Positions 1 through 9,384 of a DNA stretch of 44,948 nucleotides are shown here, piece after piece. Origin of the DNA: Flavihumibacter sp. CACIAM 22H1. Its GTDB lineage: Bacteria; Bacteroidota; Bacteroidia; Chitinophagales; Chitinophagaceae. The position numbers and the translations under genes were made by a program. Within the stretch, counting starts at the first letter, position 1, and every line of letters begins with the position of its first letter. The notes under the pieces are model-generated. The model saw only the letters and a program-made list of their open reading frames with translations. It had not been told where the DNA came from and searched no databases. The stretch spans positions 30,023 through 74,970 of the forward strand of contig NZ_LUKG01000013.1 in NCBI RefSeq assembly GCF_001601815.1, read 5' to 3'.

Positions 1-630
1 CGCAATTATATCATGGCTCAGGCAGGTAAATACCGTACTGCCAGGCACCTGCAGGCGCGCATCGCCCGACCTGGCCGGGAAATACCCGAACAAAAGGGCT
101 TTTTTTGCCGGGTGATAATAGGCATTGGCTCTTCGAAGGGCATGCGGATACACTCTTAACTTATGTACATAATGATTCCTGGTTTTGGCAGCATCCGGAA
201 TCCGCCTGTCTGACCATTGAATTTTTCTTCCCAGTGCCTGTTCAAAATTTTTGATGGTAACCATAATAACCGCATATACCATTTGCTGATGAAAACGCGG
301 ATCTCCTACATCCGGATTAAGCCCATCCTGAGCCAATACATGCGGATGATCAAGGTCTACCGGTTCATACAGCACTCCTGAAGCAGGATCAATATCTATA
401 ATTTCAATGTAATCGCCGGAAGGCACCGTTCTGTGCCAGCTTTCGGGCGAACGTTGTTTTGACTTATTTGCTTTCCTGTCGAAGGAGTAAAAATCCAGGT
501 CTTCCCATTCTACGCGGTAAGTAATGGTATTAACCGTAACCGTATCAACGGCCAGGGATAATGAAGGATCAAAAGCATAGGCCCTTAGTTTACGAAACGG
601 CGGCCTGGTGTAAGCAGCAGTAGTTGCCAT
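1..630 (-). CDS. Zincin-like metallopeptidase-type protein, N-terminal part (C-terminus beyond window start)
   Basis: Minus-strand reading from ATG at 628-630 is open to the window edge: MATTAAYTRPPFRKLRAYAFDPSLSLAVDTVTVNTITYRVEWEDLDFY...HPHVLAQDGLNPDVGDPRFHQQMVYAVIMVTIKNFEQALGR...LRVYPHALRRANAYYHPAKKALLFGYFPA...VFTCLSHDIIA. The end resembles the lead-in to an HExxH helix, which would lie outside the window. Confidence 0.6.
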   Translation of the reverse strand, partial: MATTAAYTRPPFRKLRAYAFDPSLSLAVDTVTVNTITYRVEWEDLDFYSFDRKANKSKQRSPESWHRTVPSGDYIEIIDIDPASGVLYEPVDLDHPHVLAQDGLNPDVGDPRFHQQMVYAVIMVTIKNFEQALGRKIQWSDRRIPDAAKTRNHYVHKLRVYPHALRRANAYYHPAKKALLFGYFPARSGDARLQVPGSTVFTCLSHDIIA

Positions 631-640
631 AAAAATTAGT

Positions 641-2551
641 TTAAAGGACAGTTTCCATTTCTTTTACCAGCCAGTAGGGATCTTTGCGAAACTTCTCCAT
701 CAATGCTTTTAATTGCAGCACCATGTCAGATACAACCTGTTTATAATGGGCAGAAAGATGATCGTTATACCGGCTTTGCTCCAATAATAGCGCATATTGA
801 AACAACTCATAGGCCGTAGTAAATTGCCCGCAGGCGATCAATGCTTTTCGTTTATTCCTGCCGGTATCGGCTCCTTCCTCTTCGGGCGAAAACCATAAGG
901 TGGTGCCCATTGAGTAGGCCAGGTCTGCCACTTTTTGCATTTCGGGCGAATACATATTGTGTTGCGCCAGCAAAAGGCGGAACTGCTTTTTTCTTTCCGC
1001 ATAAGCGCTATCCGCTTCTTCTCCCTGGATATCAAAAGCAGGGTTTTTCCTTGCTTTATTATTGGTTTTGCTTAGCGAATAAATAGGAATATAGGTACGA
1101 CGATAAAAGGTCTGTTGATCTGAATACAGTTTATAATAAATCTGCCGCCTGATTTGTTTCAGGAAAATATCACCCAACAATGTTTTACCCGAACTGACAC
1201 GGTCCATTACCCAGCGGCTCAATTCTGAAATCGGTCGCTGCCGCAGGTAGTTTACCAATTGATTGCCCAGCTCAACACTGAAACCTGCACCTGGGAAAAG
1301 CCGCAGCAATATGTTTTCAAGATCTGGCTGGTGCAGGATTGATACAAAACTGCCGGGCTTGTTTTTATACTTTTTAATGGCGCGCTTAGCAGCAAATGCC
1401 GTCAGCATTACCAGTATGCTCAGTACCCCCAAAATAAGGGCCGGAGCCTGCATACCATGTTGCCAGCAATACCAACCCAGGTAAAGCACTAAACACAATC
1501 CACCCCAACTCAGTAAGCCCAGGGCCAGCGGAATTTTAGTCCACCAGGCATGCAGTTTGCTCCAATAATTATCCAATGTTTTATTCCGTACCTGCAACGG
1601 AATGGCCGGATCGCTGAAAACTGCAGGGTGCATATAATGGCTGGCCACATCGCAAACCAGCAGCAGGTCAAAAGCATCCCCTTTGGAGTTGTTTCGATTA
1701 GCCAGCAGGGGTGCTCTTCGGAAGGCATTGAGCAGGGAGTCGAGGCCCTGGTTATCACAGATGCCGCCATCCATGAGGGCAAGTGTTTTAACCGGCTTAC
1801 CGATGGTTGGTTCAATTTTTAATGCCTGCTCAAGAGCCGAAACAGGGAGCTCTTCGTGAGCGAAATCAGCGGGATACCGCATCGGCTCAAATCCGCCGGG
1901 AAAACAGGAGGAACTGGCCAGCACATCCGCAAGCCGGATAGAATCGATCGTATTCCAGGAATCTTTATCTACCAAACTGGCACCATCACTGCCAAAATCA
2001 CCTCCGCGGGCTAGAGGATTTTCGGGTTCCTGGCAACATTGAAACCGGAAGGATAAACCCGTTGTAAACTCAGAAGCATTAAAACATACTTCTTTTATAT
2101 GAGACGGTTGGGCTGGCTTGCGCAGATCCCCCAATTTACCGGGAATACCCGCAAACAGTATTTTATGGTAAACCAGGCTAAATGCATTGATCGGGTTCCG
2201 GCATTTTCCCTCTGCCGAACCCGCTTTCCAATTCGCATCGTCTTTTAAAACAGTAAATACCTGATTAAGCAGTACCTGCCCCTCCAGCTTCGGATACAGG
2301 TGCCGGTAAAACGCGTCAAATGACATTCCGGCGGATTTACAGGCAGCATACACACTTAAGGTAATGGTTCCCCCACTGGCCGAGGAAACAAAATGCACTT
2401 GTTCAAGTAAGGGCTGGGTACTGCCATCGGGCTGCAACACCCTTATTTTGTTTAACAATGATAATACACCCAGACCATAAGCGGCGGCACGAAACCCGCC
2501 ACCGGAAAGTGCCAGCGCAAGCGACTGAAAAGGAGTATCCGGGAAGAGCAT
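641..2551 (-). CDS. Patatin-like phospholipase family protein with internal transmembrane segments
   Basis: ALALSGGGFRAAAYGLGVL (oxyanion-hole GGGxR), SSASGGT nucleophile region, LMDGGICDNQGLDSL (DGG/DGA motif); two hydrophobic segments (ALGLLSWGGLCLVLYLGWYCW, ALILGVLSILVMLTAF). Confidence 0.85.
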   Translation of the reverse strand: MLFPDTPFQSLALALSGGGFRAAAYGLGVLSLLNKIRVLQPDGSTQPLLEQVHFVSSASGGTITLSVYAACKSAGMSFDAFYRHLYPKLEGQVLLNQVFTVLKDDANWKAGSAEGKCRNPINAFSLVYHKILFAGIPGKLGDLRKPAQPSHIKEVCFNASEFTTGLSFRFQCCQEPENPLARGGDFGSDGASLVDKDSWNTIDSIRLADVLASSSCFPGGFEPMRYPADFAHEELPVSALEQALKIEPTIGKPVKTLALMDGGICDNQGLDSLLNAFRRAPLLANRNNSKGDAFDLLLVCDVASHYMHPAVFSDPAIPLQVRNKTLDNYWSKLHAWWTKIPLALGLLSWGGLCLVLYLGWYCWQHGMQAPALILGVLSILVMLTAFAAKRAIKKYKNKPGSFVSILHQPDLENILLRLFPGAGFSVELGNQLVNYLRQRPISELSRWVMDRVSSGKTLLGDIFLKQIRRQIYYKLYSDQQTFYRRTYIPIYSLSKTNNKARKNPAFDIQGEEADSAYAERKKQFRLLLAQHNMYSPEMQKVADLAYSMGTTLWFSPEEEGADTGRNKRKALIACGQFTTAYELFQYALLLEQSRYNDHLSAHYKQVVSDMVLQLKALMEKFRKDPYWLVKEMETVL

Positions 2552-2641
2552 GACTTGGAGAAGGTTTAACTATAGAAAGTTAAGACAGCGCAGGGAAGTT
2601 ACCAAGGGTGTTTTTCCGGTATTTTTTATGGATATTCGCCC

Positions 2642-3907
2642 ATGCGATTATTCTTTTTATGCCTTATCCTTTTCGCATTTAACCTCGTAAACGGACAAAC
2701 CGAAAACAGGTTTGTGCAGGAAGTAAATGCGCTTGATTCACTCTTACAGAAAACCACCTCTTTCCGGGAACAACTAATCCCTAATCGATTAACGGAGTAC
2801 CAGCAACTTAAAACGGCTATTCGTCAACGGACAGATACCGCCACTGTTCACCAGCGCTTTTTCCACCTTAGCGAATTGATCAGCCTGGTCCGCGACAATC
2901 ACCTGGGCTTTTACCAGCGGGTGAATTATTCCCTGTATAAAAGCAATACCCAAATTGACTCCTTGTATGCTTCCGATTATTTCAACACCTGGCCGGTTAG
3001 CCCCCTACCTACAGATTCGCTGAAACAAGCGCTTTCAGATCTACCCCGGCAGGAGTTAACCGGCATTTATACATATGGGGAGTATTATAAAATGGCATTG
3101 GTTAAAACAGGACCCAGGCAGTACCAGGGCATAGTAGTAGAATCCGCTGTTCCTTATATGAAACCCGGTCAACTTATTGCCTGGTTAACCGAAAAAGGCG
3201 ATAACCGGTTTTCCGCAATATACCTTCACCCATTGACCCATAATTTTCTCTACCACCCTATTGAACGATTTGAGGAAGGAAAACTGCTCTATTCAAGTTT
3301 TTACCAATCCTATTACAACGGGGTATATAGTAAAGCCGGAAATACGGTGGATTATTGCAACCTGCCCGATACCGCAAAACCATTTCTCCTTACGGAACCA
3401 AGGCCTTCCGTCCGATATGTGCGGGTAAGCAGTTTCGCCAATAACGGAATACATCGCCGGCAATCCGACAGCCTTGTGCAATTGCTTGGAACAACTTTAC
3501 CCCTGCCCTACACTATTGTCGACCTTCGGAATAATACCGGCGGTGCCGGATCAATGGCAAAGCCCTATATCAGGTGGATTAAACAACAACGCAAAAAATC
3601 AAAGGTACTGGTACTGATCAATGCCAATACCATTAGTATGGGGGAAATAACGGCAGTGCGTTTATCCAAACTGAAAGGGGTATTACTAGCCGGCCAGCAG
3701 ACTAAAGGCATGTTGGCTTATGGCAGCAATTACGGCAAACATATTCCATTACCCTCCGGAGAATTTTCCTTTTATCCGACCGATATGCGAACCCCCGGCT
3801 TATTGTACCTGGAAGATAACGGAATAGCGCCTGCACTACCTTTATCCGGCCATACAGACTGGTTGCTGCAACTCTATCGATACTTGAAAATAGATACACT
3901 CAACTAA
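2642..3907 (+). CDS. Secreted S41 (C-terminal processing/TSPc-like) peptidase family protein
   Basis: N-terminal signal peptide; IVDLRNNTGGAGSMAKPYIRWI...VLINANTISMGEITAVRLSKLKGVLLAGQQTKGM resembles an S41 catalytic core. Confidence 0.75.
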   Translation: MRLFFLCLILFAFNLVNGQTENRFVQEVNALDSLLQKTTSFREQLIPNRLTEYQQLKTAIRQRTDTATVHQRFFHLSELISLVRDNHLGFYQRVNYSLYKSNTQIDSLYASDYFNTWPVSPLPTDSLKQALSDLPRQELTGIYTYGEYYKMALVKTGPRQYQGIVVESAVPYMKPGQLIAWLTEKGDNRFSAIYLHPLTHNFLYHPIERFEEGKLLYSSFYQSYYNGVYSKAGNTVDYCNLPDTAKPFLLTEPRPSVRYVRVSSFANNGIHRRQSDSLVQLLGTTLPLPYTIVDLRNNTGGAGSMAKPYIRWIKQQRKKSKVLVLINANTISMGEITAVRLSKLKGVLLAGQQTKGMLAYGSNYGKHIPLPSGEFSFYPTDMRTPGLLYLEDNGIAPALPLSGHTDWLLQLYRYLKIDTLN

Positions 3908-3917
3908 ATCTTCACAG

Positions 3918-4292
3918 ATGCAAAAACGCTTTGAAGCAGGTATAAATATTGCTTTAAAAATCCCGAAAAGCAAGTACCAAGAAACTGTTCGATTTTACAA
4001 AGAAATTCTTCAACTGGAAGTGGAAGAAAAGCCGATTGAAAATCCGACGATCTCCCGAACACATGCTGTTAAATTCGGAAACAATATACTATGGCTCGAT
4101 TGTGTTGATAATTATACGCATTCAGAAACCTGGCTGCAACTCACGGTTCCGGATGTGGAAGAAGCAACTGCTTATCTGAAAGCAAAAAGTATCGATACCT
4201 GCGACGAACTGGAAGAGCTTCCTCCCGGCATGCATTGGATTCAGGATCCGGCAGGTACTGTATTTAATATTCAAAAGCGATCAAATATCTAA
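3918..4292 (+). CDS. VOC/glyoxalase family protein
   Basis: KYQETVRFYKEILQLEVEEK...LWLDCVDNYTHSETWLQLTVPDVEEATAYLKAKSI...HWIQDPAGTVFNIQ: typical VOC fold pattern. Confidence 0.75.
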   Translation: MQKRFEAGINIALKIPKSKYQETVRFYKEILQLEVEEKPIENPTISRTHAVKFGNNILWLDCVDNYTHSETWLQLTVPDVEEATAYLKAKSIDTCDELEELPPGMHWIQDPAGTVFNIQKRSNI

Positions 4293-4405
4293 AATAAAAA
4301 CGCATCATACACGTTATCTTTTTTTGTAATTCTAGATTTTTATGCCTGTCTTTAAACCTTTTGAATAGTTTCCTGTCCAATGATCAACCAAATCACCAAT
4401 CCTGT

Positions 4406-5476
4406 ATGAAACCTTTTCTGTTGCTGTCAATAGTTTTATTGACTATTTCCGGCTGTAAAAAAGACGACCCCAAGTCACCGGATACTCCCTCCGATTCCAT
4501 GTATTTCCCTCCCAATTCTGGTACTGCCTGGGAAGCGCAAACAGTTGCCAGCCTGGGCTGGAACCTGACTGCTATTCAGCCATTAAAGGATTTCCTGGTT
4601 GCCAAAAACAGCAAATCCTTTATGATACTGGTAAACGGAAGAATTGTGCTGGAAGAATATTTCAATGGGCATTCTTCTGCTACCGACTGGGAATGGAACA
4701 GTGCAGGCAAAACGCTGGTAGCTACCACAACGGGCATAACACAACAGGCTGGCCTGCTGAATATCAATAACCGCGTATCGGATTATATCGGTACCGGCTG
4801 GACAAGCATGTTACTGGAAAAAGAAAATCTTATTAAGGTCCGGAACCTGTTAACGATGACCTCCGGAATTGATGATACCAAACAATTGGTTATAAAATCC
4901 AACCTTAGTTATGTGGCAGATGCGGGAACCCGCTGGGCCTATGGCAACGTATTTCAAAAGCTAACCGATGTAGTAGCGGCTGCAAGCGGTCAGAACTTTG
5001 AATCCTATTTTAATACCAAGCTTAAGAACAAGATAGGAATGGATGGATTCTGGAATTTCGGTACCATTTTCACCATCTATCACAGCACCACCCGCAGCAT
5101 GGCACGTTTTGGACTACTGGCCCTTAACAAAGGGAAATGGAAAGAAGAACAGGTGGTACCTGAAGCTTACTTTACCGAAAGCACCAGCAGTTCCCAATCC
5201 ATTAATCCCTCATATGGATACCTGTGGTGGCTGAATGGAAAAACAACCTATATGTTACCCAGCGACCAAACTGTTTATACAGGCACCCTGGTTCCTAATG
5301 CCCCGGCCGATATGTATGCAGCAATGGGTGCCAAAGATCAACGCATTTATGTGATTCCAGGCAAAAAAATGGTGGTGATCAGAATGGGAGAAGCGTCGGA
5401 TGCTGCCAACCCTGATTTTGCCGTGTCGGGTTTTGACAACGCATTATGGGAAAAAATAAATGCTGTCATAAATTGA
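4406..5476 (+). CDS. Serine hydrolase, beta-lactamase class C-like lipoprotein
   Basis: Likely start MKPFLLLSIVLLTISGCKKD (lipobox ISGC); SxxK in NSAGKTL; YGN motif in WAYGNVF; ORF track gives an earlier start at 4361. Confidence 0.8.
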   Translation: MKPFLLLSIVLLTISGCKKDDPKSPDTPSDSMYFPPNSGTAWEAQTVASLGWNLTAIQPLKDFLVAKNSKSFMILVNGRIVLEEYFNGHSSATDWEWNSAGKTLVATTTGITQQAGLLNINNRVSDYIGTGWTSMLLEKENLIKVRNLLTMTSGIDDTKQLVIKSNLSYVADAGTRWAYGNVFQKLTDVVAAASGQNFESYFNTKLKNKIGMDGFWNFGTIFTIYHSTTRSMARFGLLALNKGKWKEEQVVPEAYFTESTSSSQSINPSYGYLWWLNGKTTYMLPSDQTVYTGTLVPNAPADMYAAMGAKDQRIYVIPGKKMVVIRMGEASDAANPDFAVSGFDNALWEKINAVIN

Positions 5477-5567
5477 TCATCTGATTTTCGGCTACAAATT
5501 CAGCAGATCTGGCTAAACCTGGTAAATAAGGGAACCGGAAATTTGTGCTTCATTAAATCCATAAAAA

Positions 5568-6326
5568 ATGAGTACAAAAATTGCCCTGGTAACAGGTGGC
5601 AGCCGCGGTATCGGAAAGGATATAGCATTGGCAATGGCCAAAAAAGGGATAGACCTGATTATTACCTATCATTCCAATAAACAAGCTGCTGAAGAGGTTG
5701 TAAATGAAATCAACCAATTGGGGCAAACTGCGGTTGCCTTTCAGCTCGATACCGGCAATACCGGTAGTTTCAGTGCCTTCCTGGGCCAGGTGACCGATTA
5801 TTTACAGAAAAGCCGGGGATCTGAACAGTTTGATTTTCTTGTCAATAATGCCGGAACCGGCCTCTATGCTCCCATAGCAGAGGTAGCCGAAATTCAATTT
5901 GACGAAATCTTTACTATTCACTTTAAGGGTGTATTTTTTCTTACTCAACAATGCCTGCCTTATATTAAAGAACAGGGAGCCATCCTCAACATATCTTCCG
6001 GACTAACCCGTATAACCATGGTTGGTTCGTCGGTATACGCATCCGCTAAAGCCGCCGTTGAAACCCTTACGCGTTACCTGGCAAAAGAACTAGGACCCAG
6101 GAAAATAAGAGTAAATGTATTGGCCCCTGGTGCCATTGAAACGGATTTTGCCGGTGGCAGGACCAGAGACAATAAAGAGATCAATTCGTATATTGCCGGT
6201 ATTACTGCTTTGGGCCGGGTAGGCCTGCCCGGCGATATAGGTGGTGTAGCCGCCTTTTTATGCACCGATGAAGCTGGCTGGATAAATGGCCAGCGGATCG
6301 AAGTTTCCGGAGGGCAAGCTATTTAA
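5568..6326 (+). CDS. SDR family oxidoreductase (3-oxoacyl-ACP-reductase-like)
   Basis: TGGSRGIGKDIA cofactor motif, NNAG, YASAKAA catalytic motif, C-terminal RIEVSGGQAI. Confidence 0.93.
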   Translation: MSTKIALVTGGSRGIGKDIALAMAKKGIDLIITYHSNKQAAEEVVNEINQLGQTAVAFQLDTGNTGSFSAFLGQVTDYLQKSRGSEQFDFLVNNAGTGLYAPIAEVAEIQFDEIFTIHFKGVFFLTQQCLPYIKEQGAILNISSGLTRITMVGSSVYASAKAAVETLTRYLAKELGPRKIRVNVLAPGAIETDFAGGRTRDNKEINSYIAGITALGRVGLPGDIGGVAAFLCTDEAGWINGQRIEVSGGQAI

Positions 6327-6342
6327 GTAATGAATCAAAGCA

Positions 6343-7254
6343 ATGACAACCAGCCAACCGGTTCGGATTAAAACGATCAGCGAATTTCACCGGATGAGAA
6401 ATCTGCCGGCACCGGAACATCCGTTGATCAGTGTGCTGAATGTGCATGATTTCCAGTATCCACCCGAAACAAGGCAGTTGAGAATAGTAATGGATTTTTA
6501 TTCCATTTCACTTAAACGTAACTGTGGGAAAATCCGCTACGGCCAGCAACAATACGATTTTGATGAAGGTGTTTTATATTTTATTGCTCCCAACCAGGTT
6601 TTTCAGGTAGAACATAACCCGGAGGAACCCAAACAATCAGGAAGGATGTTGCTCATCCATCCTGATTTTCTTTGGAAAACACCGCTGGCAAAAACCATCC
6701 ACAACTATGAATTTTTCAGCTATTCCGTAAACGAAGCCTTGTTTCTGTCGGAAAAAGAGGAGGCCATTTTATTAGATATACTCCAAAACATACAGTTGGA
6801 ATACAATACCAATATTGATCCCTTTTACCAGCGTATCATTGCCTCACAAATTGAAACGTTTCTACATTATTCCGAACGTTTCTACCAGCGGCAGTTCATC
6901 ACCCGAAAGCCAACGAATCATCAGTTGCTCAACCGGTTGAACCAACTAATTACCGATTATTTCAACAATGAAGCACTTAGCAGGACCGGGTTACCCAGTG
7001 TTCAGTACATTGCCGACCAGTTGCATGTTTCCCAGGGTTACCTGAGCAGCTTACTAAAACACCTAACCGGTCAGAGTACCCAATACCATATTCACCAGGC
7101 ATTAATAGAAAAAGCCAAGATAAAATTATCCACCACTAATTTATCAATAAGCGAAATTGCGTATGAATTAGGTTTTGAACATCCACAATCTTTCAGCAAA
7201 TTATTCAGAGCAAAAACAAATTTTACGCCTTTGGAATTCAGGCAGTCTTTTTAA
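6343..7254 (+). CDS. AraC family transcriptional regulator
   Basis: C-terminal double HTH: YIADQLHVSQGYLSSLLKHLTGQSTQYHIHQALIEKAKIKLSTTNLSISEIAYELGFEHPQSFSKLFRAKTNFTPLEFR. Confidence 0.93.
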   Translation: MTTSQPVRIKTISEFHRMRNLPAPEHPLISVLNVHDFQYPPETRQLRIVMDFYSISLKRNCGKIRYGQQQYDFDEGVLYFIAPNQVFQVEHNPEEPKQSGRMLLIHPDFLWKTPLAKTIHNYEFFSYSVNEALFLSEKEEAILLDILQNIQLEYNTNIDPFYQRIIASQIETFLHYSERFYQRQFITRKPTNHQLLNRLNQLITDYFNNEALSRTGLPSVQYIADQLHVSQGYLSSLLKHLTGQSTQYHIHQALIEKAKIKLSTTNLSISEIAYELGFEHPQSFSKLFRAKTNFTPLEFRQSF

Positions 7255-7263
7255 CTATAAAAT

Positions 7264-7797
7264 ATGGATAGCAAACTTATCAGGGAACTATTATGGAGTC
7301 AGTTCGGCGCTTGCATAGAAATGCTTTCCAATTGTATTAAAACAGTTCCGGACGATTATTTTTCCACTCATCCACGTGCTTATTTCATCACCTATCATAC
7401 GATTGTTTTCCTGGATTATTATTCCTGTTTTCCACCGGCAGCATTTTCGACCGGGCTTGCCTTTACCCAATTGCCACCGGAACAATGTCCACCGAACTCC
7501 ATCGGCGATATGGTACCGGATAAACTATATTCCAATAGCGAAATGCTTGAATACATTGATGCCATTCGAACAAAATGCCAGTTACTGATCAATGGCTTAA
7601 CAGAAGAAACACTGCAATTGAGGTTTATCGAAGGAAATGAACCTGGTGATATGAACTATTCGTTCCTGGAAATATTCCTCTATAATATGCGCCATACAGC
7701 GCACCATATAGGGCAACTACACCTGCTCTTACGGCAGGATTTAAACCTGCATGCCGCATGGGTTTTTCAGGAATCCAACGATTACCAGGGAAGCTAA
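7264..7797 (+). CDS. DinB-like family protein
   Basis: ~177 aa, TYHTIVFLDYYS... and NMRHTAHHIGQLHLLLRQ (DinB-type His motifs). Confidence 0.7.
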   Translation: MDSKLIRELLWSQFGACIEMLSNCIKTVPDDYFSTHPRAYFITYHTIVFLDYYSCFPPAAFSTGLAFTQLPPEQCPPNSIGDMVPDKLYSNSEMLEYIDAIRTKCQLLINGLTEETLQLRFIEGNEPGDMNYSFLEIFLYNMRHTAHHIGQLHLLLRQDLNLHAAWVFQESNDYQGS

Positions 7798-7902
7798 CAA
7801 ACTACCATATAAACGCATTCTGCAACGGCAACAACTTAAAATATTACCCTAAGTCAAGAAGCAAGAATAGCCTATGCACTAATTTTGAAAAAATCTTGCA
7901 CA

Positions 7903-8475
7903 ATGCAAACCAGAAAGCTGCATTTAGTTTCAGGTACACTTTTAGCTGCTTTTATAGGCATTCACCTTTTCAACCACCTGATCAGTATTTGGGGAGTAGA
8001 GCAGCATATACAACTTATGAACCAGCTCCGAAAAATTTACAGACACCCGGTGGTAGAACTTATCCTATTCCTCTCTATTGGCCTGCAGTTATTTTCCGGC
8101 ATTCGCCTCGCACGGAGAAAAGAAAAAAACAAGCTGCCTGGTTATGAAAAACTACAGCTGTTTACCGGGCTATACCTTTCCTTCTTTTTACTTATCCACA
8201 TTGCTGCCATTTTGGTTGGCCGATACTACCTGCACCTCAATACCAATATTTATTTCGGGGCTGCCGGCATCAACTACTTTCCTGTAAACCTTTTTTTTAT
8301 TCCTTATTATGCGCTGGCAATTTTATCCTTTTTTGGTCATATTGCAGCCTTGTTGAAATCTCGCATCTTACTGATTGCCGGTTTATTCATCACCTTACTT
8401 ATTTTCTACGGTTTAACCAATCATTTTAGCGGAATTGATTTACCAAAAGAATACATGCTCTTAATCGGCCGATAA
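7903..8475 (+). CDS. Small multi-pass membrane protein of unknown function
   Basis: MQTRKLHLVSGTLLAAFIGIHLFNHLISIWG...; about five hydrophobic helices; TM His residues loosely recall heme-b membrane anchors. Likely start at 7903 rather than 7885. Confidence 0.65.
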   Translation: MQTRKLHLVSGTLLAAFIGIHLFNHLISIWGVEQHIQLMNQLRKIYRHPVVELILFLSIGLQLFSGIRLARRKEKNKLPGYEKLQLFTGLYLSFFLLIHIAAILVGRYYLHLNTNIYFGAAGINYFPVNLFFIPYYALAILSFFGHIAALLKSRILLIAGLFITLLIFYGLTNHFSGIDLPKEYMLLIGR

Positions 8476-8566
8476 GCATCTTCCCGGCTTTTAGGAATTA
8501 TTACTGATTCGAAACGATCCGCATAGAAAACTAATTTCACCAATTGTAATACCCAGGTATTCCTGC

Positions 8567-9286
8567 GTGTGTATCTCCAAAAAAATAGCTATCCCTTCAG
8601 GTACAGCATCCCTGAACTACGCAACCAGTTCAGTGCAGATCTTATCAAAATTTCCAGGTGGTCTTATCTTTACTAAAAGAAAGCCTTTGGAACTCTCTCA
8701 AAAAATAAGCACCGCAAGAAAAATAAAAGGGCTCACCCAGGAAGAACTGGCTGATAAGGCGGCCATTACAGCCCGTACCATTCAACGGATTGAAAGTGGA
8801 GAAACCAGGCCAAGACCCTATACCCTGAAAACGCTGGCCGCTGCGTTGGACATACCTTATGAAGAACTTGTCGACCACCAAATCAGCACTGCTGATTCTA
8901 GTGATACTAACGACATCCTCCCTACCGACCGCGAACATTACCAATTGCAACTGATTTGCATTTCCTGTTTCAGTTACCTGGTAGTTCCCTTGGTTCATTT
9001 TCTTATCCCAGCTATCTTATTAAAAAAGTCAGGGCTTCAAGATCACCGGTTAGTAACCTTTGCAAGAACTGCCATACGCAGGCAAGTTTATTGGACAATT
9101 TCCCTATGGCTTATTTTATTTGCCACCATGGGCTATAATTTCATCCGTGTCATTTACTTTGAAAAAACCGGTATTGTAAATTTTCTCTGGCCTTTCTTCC
9201 TTTTGTATACAGGCAATGCGGGGCTTATTTTTTTGCACTTGTATCACTTAAAGCGCATAGCATCAATACAGTTTGCTGCCAAATAA
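8567..9286 (+). CDS. XRE-type HTH regulator with C-terminal membrane domain
   Basis: LSQKISTARKIKGLTQEELADKAAITARTIQRIESGETRPRPYTLKTLAAALDIPYEEL is a clear XRE HTH, followed by about 3-4 hydrophobic segments. True start uncertain (the leading ~40 aa may not be translated). Confidence 0.85.
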   Translation: MCISKKIAIPSGTASLNYATSSVQILSKFPGGLIFTKRKPLELSQKISTARKIKGLTQEELADKAAITARTIQRIESGETRPRPYTLKTLAAALDIPYEELVDHQISTADSSDTNDILPTDREHYQLQLICISCFSYLVVPLVHFLIPAILLKKSGLQDHRLVTFARTAIRRQVYWTISLWLILFATMGYNFIRVIYFEKTGIVNFLWPFFLLYTGNAGLIFLHLYHLKRIASIQFAAK

Positions 9287-9305
9287 CTCATTGATTGTCA
9301 ATATC

Positions 9306-9334
9306 TGTCGGGCAAATGTCGGGTAAATGTCGGG
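9306..9334 (+). repeat. 11-bp tandem direct repeat, TGTCGGGYAAA x2 plus partial third copy
   Basis: TGTCGGGCAAA TGTCGGGTAAA TGTCGGG read directly. Confidence 0.9.
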
Positions 9335-9384
9335 GGGCAGCATGGCTCACCTGGCTAGTTTTGCTGCAGATAAAACAATCGAAT

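Noticed and set aside
8549-8562. AATACC-CA-GGTATT palindrome before the HTH gene
   Set aside because: Short palindrome that may overlap the uncertain 5' end of the ORF; insufficient evidence to call an operator.
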